64,000 nucleotides of DNA from Halomontanus rarus (GCF_017357405.1 NZ_CP071597.1:2914001-2978000), one strand, 5' to 3'; shown: positions 15,661-24,477, numbered from the stretch's first letter. Notes: a model not told the origin generated them from the sequence alone. Numbers and translations are program-made.

Positions 15661-18618
15661 TCAATCGTCGTCCAGCGGCGCCGATACCGGCTCGACGCGC
15701 TCGCCGCGGGGCCCCTCGAGGTCCACACGGGGGAGCAGATCGCGGAGGTACCGCCCCGTGTGGGAGGCGTCGATCCGGGCGATCTCCTCGGGCGTGCCGG
15801 TCGCGACGACCTCGCCGCCGTTCTCGCCGCCCTCGGGGCCGAGGTCGATGACGTGGTCGGCGTTCTTCACGAGGTCGAGTTCGTGTTCGATGACGGCGAT
15901 GGTGTTGCCGTTGTCGGTCAGCCGGTGGAGGACCTCGATGAGCTTGCGCTCGTCCTCGCTGTGGAGGCCGGTCGTGGGCTCGTCGAGCAGGTAGAGCGTC
16001 TCGCCGGAGTCTTTCTTCCCCAGCTCTTCGGCCAGCTTGACCCGCTGGGCCTCCCCGCCCGAGAGCGTCGTCGAGGGCTGTCCGAGGGTCATGTAGTCGA
16101 GGCCGACGTCCTTCAGCAGCTTCAGCCGCCGTCGGATCTGGGAGTTGGCCTCGAAGAACTCGTAGGCCTCTCCGACTTCCATGTCGAGCACGTCGGCGAT
16201 GGTCTTGCCCTTGTAGGTAACGTCGAGGGTGGCGTCGTTGTAGCGGGCGCCGTCGCACTCCTCGCAGGGGACGTAGACGTCCGAGAGGAAGTTCATCTCG
16301 ATCTTCACCGTCCCCTGCCCGCCGCACTCCTCGCACCGGCCGCCCTTGACGTTGAACGAGAAGCGCCCCTTCTCGTACCCGCGCTGTTTCGAGAGTTTCG
16401 TCTGGGCGAACAGCTCGCGGATGTAGTCGAAGACGTTGGTGTACGTCGCCGGGTTCGACCGCGGCGTGCGACCGATCGGCGACTGGTCGATCAGCCGGAC
16501 CGTCTCGATCCCCTCGAGTCCCTCGAGACCGTCGTGGTCGCCGGGGATGACGCTCGTGTTGTCGTTCATCTCTCGCGCTAGCCCCTTGTAGAGGACGTCG
16601 TGTATGAGCGTCGACTTCCCGGAGCCCGAGACGCCGGTGATCGCGGTGAAACAGCCGAGCGGAATGTCCACGTCGAGATCCTTGAGGTTGTGCTGGTGGG
16701 CGCCGAGGATGGTGAGCGCGCCCTCGGGCTCGCGTCGCTGCTCGGGGACCGGGATCTGCCGGCGTCCCGAGAGGTAATCGCCGGTGATCGACCCCTCGCA
16801 GGCCTTGAGCTCCTCGACGTCGCCGTTGACGACGACCTCGCCGCCGCGCTTGCCCGGGCCGGGGCCCATGTCGACGACCTGGTCCGCTCGCCGCATCGTC
16901 TCCTCGTCGTGTTCGACGACGATCAGGGTGTTACCGATGTCTCGCAGTTCCTCGAGCGTGTCCAGCAACTTGTCGTTGTCCCGCTGGTGGAGCCCGATCG
17001 AGGGTTCGTCGAGGACGTACAGCACGCCGACGAGCCCGGAACCGATCTGGGTCGCCAGTCGAATGCGCTGGCTCTCCCCGCCCGACAGCGTCGACGCTTC
17101 CCGGTCGAGCGTGAGGTACTCGAGGCCGACCTCGCACATGAAGCTCAGCCGGGAGCGGATCTCCTTGAGGATCTCCTCGGCGATGACCTTCTCGCGCTCG
17201 GTGAGGTCGGCCTCCATCGACTCGAAGTGTTCGAGGGCGTCGCCGATGCTCAGCCCGTTGATCTCGGTGATGGCCGTGCCGTCGACCAGCACCGCACGCG
17301 AGGCGGGCTTCAGTCGTGTTCCGTCGCAGGCCGGACACGCCGTCGCCGACATGTAGTTCTCGATGTGCTCTCGGGTCGAGTCGGAGTCGGTCTCGAGGTA
17401 CCGTCGCTCGAGGTTGGGGATGATCCCCTCGAACCGTTTTCGCTTGCGCCGGGTGCCGTTTTTCGTCCGGCGCTCGAACAGCACCTGCTCGCTGGTGCCG
17501 TAGAGGAACGCCCGCTGGATCTCCTCGTCCAGCTCTTCGAAGGGCGTCTGGAGGGAGACGCCGAAGTGATCGGAGACGGCGTCGAGCCGGGTGCGGTAGT
17601 ACGAGCGGCTGTAGCTCCAGGGTTCGAAGACCTTCTTGAGCGGCTTGGACTCGTCCTGGACGACGAGACTCTCGTCGACCTCCTTGGTCTCGCCCAGTCC
17701 CTCACACTCCGGACAGGCGCCGTGGGGGGAGTTGAAGGAGAACGAGCGGGTCTCGATCTCGGGGACGTCGATCCCGCAGTGGGTGCAGGCCAGCTCCTTC
17801 GAGAACTCGACGACGACGCGGCCGTCGTCCTCGACTTCGCTGCCGAGCGCGCCCGTCGACCGGGACTCCTCGCCGAGGTCCGCCTCCTCGGGCGGGTCCG
17901 GGAGGATGACCTTCAGGATGCCCTCCGCCTCGTCGAGAGCCGTCTCGACGCTGTCGATGATCCGCGGGCGGGTCTCGGTGCTGACCTTCACCCGGTCGAC
18001 GATGACGTCGATCGTGTGGTCGTAGTTCTCGTCGAGGTCCGGCTTCGAGAGCGTGAGGTCGTGTTCCTCGCCGTCGACTTCGACGCGGGCGTACCCCTCG
18101 GACACGAGTTCCTCGAAGAGGTCCTCGAAGGCGCCCTTCTGGTCGCGGACCACGGGGGCCGCGAGTTTGGCCTTCGTTCCCTCGGGGAGCTCGAGGATGC
18201 GTTCGACCATGTTCTGGGCCGATTGTTCGCCGACTTCGCGGCCACACTCCGGACAGTGGGGGGTGCCGACGCGGGCGTACAGCAGCCGCAGGTAGTCGTG
18301 CAGTTCCGTCACGGTCCCCACCGTCGAGCGGGGGTTGTTCGCGGCGTTCTTCTGATCGATCGAGATCGCGGGCGAGAGCCCCTCGACGGTCTCGACCTGC
18401 GGCTTGTCCATCTGGCCCAGGAAGTTCCGGGCGTAGGCCGACAGGCTCTCGATGTACCGTCGCTGACCCTCCGCGTAGATCGTCTCGAACGCGAGCGAGG
18501 ATTTGCCCGACCCCGAGAGGCCGGTGACGACGGTGAACTCCTCGCGGGGAATCGAGACGTCGAGGTCTTTCAGATTGTGCTCTTCGGCACCGCGAACCTC
18601 GATGTACTCCGTACTCAT
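15661..18618 (-). CDS. uvrA: Excinuclease ABC subunit A
   Basis: A 985-residue UvrA, the damage-sensing ATPase of nucleotide excision repair. Two ABC modules are visible: Walker A GLSGSGKSSLAF near residue 33 and GVSGSGKSTLIHDVLY at about 650, each with an LSGGE signature (STLSGGESQRIRLA, TTLSGGEAQRVKLA) and Walker B sequences ending in LYVLDEP/LYLLDEP. Zinc modules are CxxC pairs at CTHC...CPEC, CPAC and CEEC...CEEC. It acts with UvrB and UvrC, which are not in the window. Start MSTEYIEVRGAEEHNLK is the family start. Confidence 0.97.
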   Translation of the reverse strand: MSTEYIEVRGAEEHNLKDLDVSIPREEFTVVTGLSGSGKSSLAFETIYAEGQRRYIESLSAYARNFLGQMDKPQVETVEGLSPAISIDQKNAANNPRSTVGTVTELHDYLRLLYARVGTPHCPECGREVGEQSAQNMVERILELPEGTKAKLAAPVVRDQKGAFEDLFEELVSEGYARVEVDGEEHDLTLSKPDLDENYDHTIDVIVDRVKVSTETRPRIIDSVETALDEAEGILKVILPDPPEEADLGEESRSTGALGSEVEDDGRVVVEFSKELACTHCGIDVPEIETRSFSFNSPHGACPECEGLGETKEVDESLVVQDESKPLKKVFEPWSYSRSYYRTRLDAVSDHFGVSLQTPFEELDEEIQRAFLYGTSEQVLFERRTKNGTRRKRKRFEGIIPNLERRYLETDSDSTREHIENYMSATACPACDGTRLKPASRAVLVDGTAITEINGLSIGDALEHFESMEADLTEREKVIAEEILKEIRSRLSFMCEVGLEYLTLDREASTLSGGESQRIRLATQIGSGLVGVLYVLDEPSIGLHQRDNDKLLDTLEELRDIGNTLIVVEHDEETMRRADQVVDMGPGPGKRGGEVVVNGDVEELKACEGSITGDYLSGRRQIPVPEQRREPEGALTILGAHQHNLKDLDVDIPLGCFTAITGVSGSGKSTLIHDVLYKGLAREMNDNTSVIPGDHDGLEGLEGIETVRLIDQSPIGRTPRSNPATYTNVFDYIRELFAQTKLSKQRGYEKGRFSFNVKGGRCEECGGQGTVKIEMNFLSDVYVPCEECDGARYNDATLDVTYKGKTIADVLDMEVGEAYEFFEANSQIRRRLKLLKDVGLDYMTLGQPSTTLSGGEAQRVKLAEELGKKDSGETLYLLDEPTTGLHSEDERKLIEVLHRLTDNGNTIAVIEHELDLVKNADHVIDLGPEGGENGGEVVATGTPEEIARIDASHTGRYLRDLLPRVDLEGPRGERVEPVSAPLDDD

Positions 18619-18712
18619 CTATGACCGAGTCAGCGCTCGCACAAATGAAGGGCTGTCGGTTTCGGAATCGAGTGGAGTGAAAGTGAAGCTGTCCGACGGA
18701 CCGCCGGGGTTC

Positions 18713-18952
18713 CTAAAGGTCGCCCCGGAGAATTACCTCGTCACCGACGCGTGCAAGCATGTCCTCGGTGACGACGTAGTCCTCCTCGTCCTCGCCCTCC
18801 CAGCCGACTTTGGCCATGAGGTGTTCCGCGACGCTCGGATTCGGGTCGACGGAAGCCCTGTTACCCTCGACTTTCGCGACGATTCCGAGTTCCTTGCCTT
18901 CGGCGTCGACGACTTTCTTGCCGACCTCGTCGTCGGTGAGTATCGCTGCCAT
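18713..18952 (-). CDS. PRC-barrel-like small protein, 79 aa
   Basis: MAAILTDDEVGKKVVDAEGKELGIVAKVEGNRASVDPNPSVAEHLMAKVGW has the strand pattern of PRC-barrel proteins (GKKVVDxxGxxLGxV). The rest is acidic, with YVVTEDMLARVGDEVILRGDL. It is cytoplasmic with no cysteine. Such proteins are frequent in haloarchaea with unclear roles, perhaps RNA binding or protein interaction. It lies between uvrA and the putative origin region. Confidence 0.7.
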   Translation of the reverse strand: MAAILTDDEVGKKVVDAEGKELGIVAKVEGNRASVDPNPSVAEHLMAKVGWEGEDEEDYVVTEDMLARVGDEVILRGDL

Positions 18953-19210
18953 ACTTTAGCGTATCACGGATAGTCGGATAATTCGACGGCTTGCACGTGG
19001 CGCGCTTGGCGCGTGCATCGTTACCAATCCGATATCGGTCTCTCCAGATCGTTCGAACCCTCCCCGGACCGTCCTATCGGTCAGCCCGCTGTCGGAATTA
19101 TCCGTGTGAATTCGACCGCCTTCGGCGTCGATGGCCGCGATATTCCGACCGGAGTCTCACCGGCCTCCGATCGACGGCACGCATCACGAGCTGTTGCACC
19201 TCCACTGACA

Positions 19211-19234
19211 CAGTACGTTTCGTCTGCTTTCGCG
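19211..19234 (-). repeat. ORB-like repeat, copy 1
   Basis: On the minus strand it reads CGCGAAAGCAGACGAAACG followed by TACTG. It matches the repeat consensus GAAAGCA(G/C)ACGAAnTGTACTCTC with an altered distal end. It is the leftmost of six copies around orc1. Confidence 0.55.
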
Positions 19235-19269
19235 TCCCGAACGCGACCAGCGCAATTGGAGAACAGTAG

Positions 19270-19301
19270 GAGAGTACAGTTCGTGTGCTCTCGCTCTCGA
19301 G
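19270..19301 (-). repeat. ORB-like repeat, copy 2
   Basis: On the minus strand it reads CTCGAGAGCGAGAGCACACG and then AACTGTACTCTC. It is nearly identical over 32 nt to copy 5 at 20953-20984, differing at one position in the core. Candidate Orc1/Cdc6 binding site. Confidence 0.65.
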
Positions 19302-19336
19302 TGTTCCGGTGTGGTGCCACGCGTGAGCGGATTCTG

Positions 19337-19382
19337 TGTTTCTCTCGTCCTGTTTCTCTCTCGTCCTGTTTCTCTCTCGCCC
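19337..19382 (+). repeat. Triplicated TGTTTCTCTCTCGTCC unit, possible unwinding element
   Basis: Three head-to-tail units of 14, 16 and 16 nt: TGTTTCTCTCGTCC, TGTTTCTCTCTCGTCC and TGTTTCTCTCTCGCCC. The tract is almost purely pyrimidine on the plus strand and lies between ORB-like copies 2 and 3, where an origin unwinding element would be expected. The repeat is observed; the function is inferred. Confidence 0.5.
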
Positions 19383-19400
19383 GGACGAAGCTGACGAGAG

Positions 19401-19425
19401 GGAGAGGGCATTTCGTGTGCTTGCG
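19401..19425 (-). repeat. ORB-like repeat, copy 3 (degenerate)
   Basis: On the minus strand it reads GCAAGCACACGAAATG followed by CCCTCTCC. It keeps the AGCACACGAAATG core and has drifted distally. Confidence 0.45.
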
Positions 19426-19516
19426 CCATCAGTCTTGATCGAATTCACCGGCAATAGCGGTATTGCTCACTGATCTTCCGTGATATGCTGAAGCATACGA
19501 AACTAACGAAGTCGGG

Positions 19517-19525
19517 TTTTAAATA
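19517..19525 (+). promoter_or_regulatory. TATA box of orc1/cdc6
   Basis: GTTTTAAATAC-type TATA element about 30 nt before the ATG at 19554. It predicts a very short leader or a leaderless transcript. Confidence 0.5.
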
Positions 19526-19553
19526 CCACTGGTGAGTAGTGATCGACAATACG

Positions 19554-20768
19554 ATGAGTGGACCTTTCAGTGATCTCACGGAGACGCTCTTTGCAGACAA
19601 GAGCGTCCTCAGCGAGAGTTATCACCCGGAAGAGATTCTCGAGCGGGATGAGGAGATCGAGGAGTACCGCTACGCGCTTCAGGACATCCTCTTCGGTCGA
19701 GATCCGGAGAACATCATGCTGTACGGGAAGGCTGGACTCGGGAAGACAGCCGTCACGAAATATATGACAGATGCGCTTCGCGAGGAAGTCGCATCTCGCG
19801 AGGAAGCGGACGATCTCTTCGTTCACGAGATCAACTGTAACGGCAAGACGCTTTTTATGGTCGTTCGTCGGCTCGTCAACGAACTGCTCCCGAAAGGAGC
19901 GAGTCGGTTTCCCAAACGCGGTCTCGGAACTGGTGACGCGTTCGACGAACTGTACCGACAGCTCGACCGACTGGGTGGCACTCACCTCATCGTCTTCGAC
20001 GAGCTCGATCATCTCGACGACGTCAACACGCTCCTCTACGAACTGCCTCGAGCACGCTCGAACGGCCACATCGAAACGTCTCGCATCGGCATCATCGGCA
20101 TCAGTAACAACTACACGTTTCGTAATTCTCTCTCGTCAAAAGTCAAAGATACGCTGATGGAGACCGAAATTTCGTTCAGTCCGTACGACGCAGGCGAGTT
20201 GCGGACGATCCTCTACGACCGAGCAGACAGAGCGTTCGTCGACGGCGCGTACGACAAATCGGCGATCACAATGGCCGCGGCGCTCTCCGCCCAGGACATG
20301 GGCAACGCCCGTCAGGCAATTGACCTCCTCCGTGTCGGTGCGGAGGTCGCAGAAAAAACGGGCGACGTACGTGTCGTCGACGATCACATCGAAAACGCGC
20401 GAACGCTCGTCCAGCGCGGACGACTCCGGAACCGGATCCGCGATCAAACACAACACGCCCAGTACATCCTGGAGACGGTCGCCCTCCTCGAAAACCGCGG
20501 ACAGACTCCCGTCCGATCGAAGACGATTCGAGCAAATTACGAGGGCGTTGCCACGTCCTGGGCGTCGGAACCGCTGACCACACTCAAGAGTATCCAGGAT
20601 CACCTTGCGGAACTCCACATGCTCGGATTTCTCCAGCGAACCGAGAAGAATCACGGTCTCAGCGGCGGACACTACTACGAGTACGAACTCGATCTCGAGC
20701 CCGAGGTCGTCCTCGAAACTCGCGAAACGATCGAGGGCGAAGAGCAGGCGGTACCCACTGACGATTGA
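19554..20768 (+). CDS. orc1: Orc1/Cdc6 replication initiator
   Basis: A 404-residue AAA+ initiator. Walker A is MLYGKAGLGKTAVTKYM (about residue 60), Walker B is THLIVFDELDHLDD, sensor 1 is IGIIGISNNYTF, and sensor 2 lies in MGNARQAIDLLRVGAEVAE. A C-terminal winged-helix domain of about 90 residues (from about 310) binds DNA. Orc1/Cdc6 recognises origin recognition boxes and loads MCM. Six copies of a specific repeat flank the gene, as is typical when an initiator sits at its own origin. Haloarchaea encode many Orc paralogues, each with its own box type. Start chosen at ATG 19554; a GTG 15 nt upstream is possible. Confidence 0.95.
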   Translation: MSGPFSDLTETLFADKSVLSESYHPEEILERDEEIEEYRYALQDILFGRDPENIMLYGKAGLGKTAVTKYMTDALREEVASREEADDLFVHEINCNGKTLFMVVRRLVNELLPKGASRFPKRGLGTGDAFDELYRQLDRLGGTHLIVFDELDHLDDVNTLLYELPRARSNGHIETSRIGIIGISNNYTFRNSLSSKVKDTLMETEISFSPYDAGELRTILYDRADRAFVDGAYDKSAITMAAALSAQDMGNARQAIDLLRVGAEVAEKTGDVRVVDDHIENARTLVQRGRLRNRIRDQTQHAQYILETVALLENRGQTPVRSKTIRANYEGVATSWASEPLTTLKSIQDHLAELHMLGFLQRTEKNHGLSGGHYYEYELDLEPEVVLETRETIEGEEQAVPTDD

Positions 20769-20850
20769 ACCGGCTCACACTTCCGATCGTACCGCGGTCG
20801 CGCCTTGACTTTCGACGGCTTCGACCGGTCTCGATCCGATTTCGCTCGAC

Positions 20851-20875
20851 GAAAGCAGACGAATTGTACTCTCTC
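20851..20875 (+). repeat. ORB-like repeat, copy 4
   Basis: Reads GAAAGCAGACGAATTGTACT followed by CTCTC, the full consensus on the plus strand, 80 nt after the orc1 stop. Confidence 0.65.
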
Positions 20876-20952
20876 ACTGCTCTCGAAAAGACGAGACGGG
20901 CGCATGTAACTCGTCCCTTCATCGCTCGGAGATGTCTACGGCCGAGACGGAA

Positions 20953-20984
20953 GAGAGTACATTTCGTGTGCTCTCGCTCTCGAG
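20953..20984 (-). repeat. ORB-like repeat, copy 5
   Basis: On the minus strand it reads CTCGAGAGCGAGAGCACACG and then AAATGTACTCTC. It is near-identical to copy 2 on the other side of orc1. Confidence 0.65.
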
Positions 20985-21040
20985 AACTGTACCTGTACGC
21001 TCGTCGAGCGGCCGGACACGACATCTCCCGTTCGAGTCCG

Positions 21041-21067
21041 TCTCGAAAGCAGACGAACTGTACTCAC
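21041..21067 (+). repeat. ORB-like repeat, copy 6
   Basis: Reads TCTCGAAAGCAGACGAACTG followed by TACTCAC, matching copy 4 at nearly all core positions. Confidence 0.65.
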
Positions 21068-21172
21068 ACTCTCGGTACGAGGAGGTGTGAGACGCTCTCG
21101 AGAGCGAAGTCACCGAACCGCTTCCCGACTCGAAGCGAACCTGAAGGTCGCTCGACGGCGTCCGTCACGCCG

Positions 21173-21652
21173 TCAGTCTGCGCTTCCACCCTGCTTCGCC
21201 CGCGACCCCGGAACGATCGTCACCGGAACCGACGACTGGCGGGCGATCCGGTCGGTCGTACTCCCCAGCAGTTTCTCGGAGAGGTCGCTCTCTCCCTGCT
21301 GGCCGACGAGGAGCAGGTCGGCGTCGATCTCCTCGGCGTACTCGAGAACGATCTCGCTCGGGCGACCGCGTCGGATCTCGGGGTGAACCTCGAGGTCGTC
21401 CGTGTCTCCGCCCTCGCTTCCGTCCGCTGCCTCAAGACCGGCGACGGCCGCGACCACGTCGTCGACCAGTTCGCCGACCGCGTCGTTGAGTTCGTCGACC
21501 TCGCGGACCCCGAACCGCAGTTGGCTGCTGGGCTCGACGACCGAGAGGACGTGGAGTTGCGCGCCGACCGCGTCGGCCAGATCGACCGCGTGCTCGAGGG
21601 CTGCACTCGCGGGTTCGCTGTCGTCGATCGCGACGAGGATCGTCTCGTACAT
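21173..21652 (-). CDS. Universal stress protein (UspA family)
   Basis: A 159-residue UspA-fold protein. It starts YETILVAIDDSEPASAALEHAVDLA and ends in the ATP-binding motif LLLVGQQGESDLSEKLLGSTTDRIARQSSVPVTIV, where GQQGxxx(9)GS corresponds to the usual G-x2-G-x9-G(S/T). It is cytoplasmic and probably binds ATP. It is divergent from the K+ channel gene at 21778, about 125 nt apart, and Usp domains often accompany transporters in haloarchaea. It ends next to the putative origin. Confidence 0.88.
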   Translation of the reverse strand: MYETILVAIDDSEPASAALEHAVDLADAVGAQLHVLSVVEPSSQLRFGVREVDELNDAVGELVDDVVAAVAGLEAADGSEGGDTDDLEVHPEIRRGRPSEIVLEYAEEIDADLLLVGQQGESDLSEKLLGSTTDRIARQSSVPVTIVPGSRAKQGGSAD

Positions 21653-21777
21653 CTCGGGTCTCGTCCGTCTCTCTCTCGGCGGACCGTATCACGATACCGG
21701 TCCTGCAACTGGCCGGGTATCGGTCCGGGTGAGACGGTCAGGCAACACTCAACAGCCGCCTGTCCGATAGTTGATGC

Positions 21778-23442
21778 ATGGCGCCGTGGAACGCTCGCCG
21801 GACCGGATACTATTTCGTCCTGGTCGCGGCGACGACGCTCGTCTTCACGCTGACGTACAACTACGGGATGGCGACGCTGGAAGACCGGCCACAGCCGCTC
21901 TATCGCTCCCTCGAGATCGTCTTCCAGACGTACACTACGACCGGATACGGGGAGGACGCCCCGTGGGAGACCCTGGAGATGAACCTGCTGATGATCGGCA
22001 TGCAACTCGCCGGGATCGGGTTGATCCTCACCGCGGCGGACGTGTTCGCCGTCCCGTGGCTTCGCACCGCCCTCGAGCCGTCGCCGCCGACGAGCGCTCG
22101 GGACCTCGAGGATCACGTCGTCATTTGCGAGTACACGCCTCGCGGCGAGGCGTTCATCGCAGAACTCGAGTCCCGCAGCGGCGAGTACGTCGTCGTCGAA
22201 CCGGAGCTCGAGACCGCGACCGACCTCCACGGGGCGGGGTACCGGGTCGTCCACGGGGACCCGGAGTCGATCGACGTCCTCGAACGCGTCGGACTCGAGG
22301 CGGCGACGGCGATCGTCGCGGATTCGACCGACGATAGGAACGCGAGCATCGCCCTGTCGTCGCGAGAGGTGAATCCGACGGTTCGGGTGGTGACGCTGGT
22401 CGAGGACCGTACGCTCGAGGAGTATCACTGGATCGCCGGTGCGGACGAGGTTCTCTCGCCGCGGCAGTTGCTCGGGGAGAGCCTCGCGAGGCGGGTTCCG
22501 ACGGCCGTGACGACCGTGGTCGACGACCGCGTTGCGATCGGCGAGGACCTAGAGCTGGTCGAACTCGTCGTCGAGGAGGGGAGTGATCTTTGCCGTCGAA
22601 CCGTCGCAGACGTGGGGTTTCGAGCGGCGTTCGGCGTGGACGTCGTCGGCGTCTGGTTCGACGGCACGTTCGAGAGTCCGATCGATCCGACCGCGGAACT
22701 GGCGGCTGGCACGCGACTGTTGGTCGCCGGCGAACCGGACCGGGTCGCACGCTTACAGGAAGAGTTGACGTCGTCGGTCACGCAGTTCTCGCCCCAGCGC
22801 GTCGTGATCGCCGGCTACGGCGAGGCCGGTTCCGTGGCCGCCGCCGCGTTCGCCGACACGAGTTCGTCGGTCACCGTGCTCGATCTCGAGGAGCGATCCG
22901 ATGTCGACATCGTCGGCGACGCTCGCCGGCCGGCGGTGCTGTCCGAAGCGGGTATCGAAGACGCGTCTGCGGTGATCGTCACCGTCGGTGACGACACGTC
23001 GGCGGTTTTCACGACACTGGTCGCGCGAGACCTGAATCCGGAGGCGACGATTCTCGTCCGGGCGAACGACGCGGAGAACGAGGGAAAACTCTACCGAGCG
23101 GGCGCGGACTACGTGCAGTCGCTGGCGACGGTCAGCGGGCGGATGCTGGCGTCGACGATTTTCGAGGACGAGGAGGTGCTGGCGTTCGACACGCAGATCG
23201 ACGTGGTTCGGACGCCCGCCGGCCGGTTGGCAGGTCGAACGCTGGCGGAGTCCGCGGTCCGGTCGGAGACGGGCTGTACGGTTCTCGCCGTCGTCAAAGG
23301 CGGTCGCGGAGACGACGAACACGAGACGATCACCGACTTCGATCCCCACTCGTTCCGACTCGAGGCCGACGACGACGTTATCCTCGCCGGCACCGACGAG
23401 AGCGTCCGCGCCTTCGAGGAGCGATACCTCAATCTCGAGTGA
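21778..23442 (+). CDS. Two-TM potassium channel fused to tandem RCK (TrkA-type) domains
   Basis: A 554-residue membrane protein. TM1 is about residues 11-28 (YYFVLVAATTLVFTLTYNYG). The pore helix and selectivity filter TYTTTGYGEDAPWE lie at about 50-65, and TM2 (LLMIGMQLAGIGLILTAADVF) at about 71-90. Two RCK units follow, each with a Rossmann NAD-binding strand: DHVVICEYTPRGEAFIAEL at about 110 and RVVIAGYGEAGSVAAAAFAD at about 341. TrkA-C-like lobes come after each. It should conduct K+ across the cell membrane under nucleotide control, which suits the high-K+ cytoplasm of halophiles. In the first RCK the glycine motif is CEYTPRG rather than GxGxxG, so nucleotide binding there may be lost. 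Confidence 0.9.
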   Translation: MAPWNARRTGYYFVLVAATTLVFTLTYNYGMATLEDRPQPLYRSLEIVFQTYTTTGYGEDAPWETLEMNLLMIGMQLAGIGLILTAADVFAVPWLRTALEPSPPTSARDLEDHVVICEYTPRGEAFIAELESRSGEYVVVEPELETATDLHGAGYRVVHGDPESIDVLERVGLEAATAIVADSTDDRNASIALSSREVNPTVRVVTLVEDRTLEEYHWIAGADEVLSPRQLLGESLARRVPTAVTTVVDDRVAIGEDLELVELVVEEGSDLCRRTVADVGFRAAFGVDVVGVWFDGTFESPIDPTAELAAGTRLLVAGEPDRVARLQEELTSSVTQFSPQRVVIAGYGEAGSVAAAAFADTSSSVTVLDLEERSDVDIVGDARRPAVLSEAGIEDASAVIVTVGDDTSAVFTTLVARDLNPEATILVRANDAENEGKLYRAGADYVQSLATVSGRMLASTIFEDEEVLAFDTQIDVVRTPAGRLAGRTLAESAVRSETGCTVLAVVKGGRGDDEHETITDFDPHSFRLEADDDVILAGTDESVRAFEERYLNLE

Positions 23443-23685
23443 GCTTCGGACATCCCGTTCCCGGCCTACACCTCGCTCTCGAGCTCCCGATACGTCCAGT
23501 CAGTGTGGTCTAGAGCTCGACCGCCTCGAACAGCCGCCCGCCCATTCGATGCGTTCTCTCGTATTCACGATGCTGGATCACAGGCTGGGAGAATAAACTG
23601 CGGGGACGAGGCTCTCGGCCACCGAGCGGCGGATCGACGAACCCGACAATGATGTAGGCCCACCGTGAACGGGACACCGATACCG

Positions 23686-24069
23686 ATGTCACTCGACGTT
23701 CAGTCGTTCGATCGATCGCCCGACCCGGAGCGCGTGATCACCGTCCTCGACGACGACGCCTGTCGCGAGATAGTCTCGGCGCTCGAGGAGCCGATGACCG
23801 TCCGCGAGGTCTCCGACGAGGCCGACGTCCCGCTCTCGACGACCTACCGCAAACTCGAGCGGTTGACCGAGACCTCGCTGGTGAGCGAAACGATGGAGAT
23901 TCGCTCCGGCGGCCACCACCGGGCCAGATACGTGACGAACTTCGACCGTGTCGCCGTCGAACTCGACGACGACCGCGACTTTCGGGTCGAAATAGAGCGC
24001 CCGCTGTCCGACCCCGAGCGCCAACTCGTCGGGATCTGGTCGGAAGTGCGCGAGGAGACACGATCGTGA
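23686..24069 (+). CDS. Winged-helix transcriptional regulator (ArsR/HTH-20-like)
   Basis: A 127-residue protein with the haloarchaeal pattern DPERVITVLDDDACREIVSALEEPMTVREVSDEADVPLSTTYRKLERLTETSLVSE. That is a winged helix with STTYRKLERL as the recognition helix, followed by ARYVTNFDRVAVELDDD. Its GTGA stop/start overlap with the next gene implies translational coupling. Regulator plus small membrane protein is a recurrent haloarchaeal pair. The target is unknown. Confidence 0.82.
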   Translation: MSLDVQSFDRSPDPERVITVLDDDACREIVSALEEPMTVREVSDEADVPLSTTYRKLERLTETSLVSETMEIRSGGHHRARYVTNFDRVAVELDDDRDFRVEIERPLSDPERQLVGIWSEVREETRS

Positions 24070-24401
24070 TTCTCTTCGACGCGAGTGTGCTCACACTCGC
24101 ACCCGTGTTCGCGTTCACGTCCTCGGGTTCGGCTATCGCGACGGCCGTCGTCGCGCTGAAGACGATCACGCTCGCGCTCGGCGGCGTGATCACCTACTTC
24201 GCGTTTAGCGCCTATCGACGAACCGGAGCGCGACCGATCGGCGCCCTCGCGCTCGGATTCGGGTTCGTGACGTTGGGTGCCTTGCTCGCGGGCGCGGCCC
24301 ACCAGGCGTTCGGCCTCGACAGCGATCTCGTCGTGCTCATCGAGAGCGCGCTCACCGTCGCCGGCTTCGGCGTCATTACCTACTCGCTGTACAGCGACTG
24401 A
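24066..24401 (+). CDS. DUF7521-like small membrane protein, GTG start
   Basis: A 111-residue protein with three or four membrane segments (about 8-30 with ALKTITLALGGVITYFAF following, 57-80 and 87-107). It begins at the GTG at 24066, which overlaps the stop of the preceding regulator. I associate this HTH/three-TM pair with the haloarchaeal DUF7521 family. Role unknown; the regulator may respond to or control this membrane partner. Confidence 0.72.
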   Translation: MILFDASVLTLAPVFAFTSSGSAIATAVVALKTITLALGGVITYFAFSAYRRTGARPIGALALGFGFVTLGALLAGAAHQAFGLDSDLVVLIESALTVAGFGVITYSLYSD

Positions 24402-24477
24402 GTTCGCCCCTCGAGGCGCACGCGTTGTGAAATCGTCTCAGGCGCACACTTTTCATCGCTCGACGCCTAGCACGACT

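Larger units (their letters stand above)
18953..19553. other. Intergenic region left of orc1/cdc6 (putative origin, left half)
   Basis: Six hundred nucleotides without a gene I can support. It contains three copies of the ORB-like repeat (19211-19234, 19270-19301, 19401-19425), all in the same orientation, plus a triplicated pyrimidine-rich repeat at 19337-19382 and the promoter of orc1. This organisation is what is expected of an archaeal replication origin. Confidence 0.6.
20769..21172. other. Intergenic region right of orc1/cdc6 (putative origin, right half)
   Basis: About 400 nt with no gene that I can support. It contains three ORB-like copies at 20851-20875 (+), 20953-20984 (-) and 21041-21067 (+). 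The alternating orientation differs from the left side, where all three copies point the same way. Confidence 0.6.

Noticed and set aside
19081..19454. Minus-strand frames of 79-118 codons left of orc1
   Set aside because: They translate the ORB-like repeats and pyrimidine tract, with Arg/Thr-rich products and no conserved motif.
23510..23692. A 60-codon minus-strand frame between the K+ channel and the HTH gene
   Set aside because: No start signal, motif or homology-like pattern. It also overlaps the start of the regulator at 23686.
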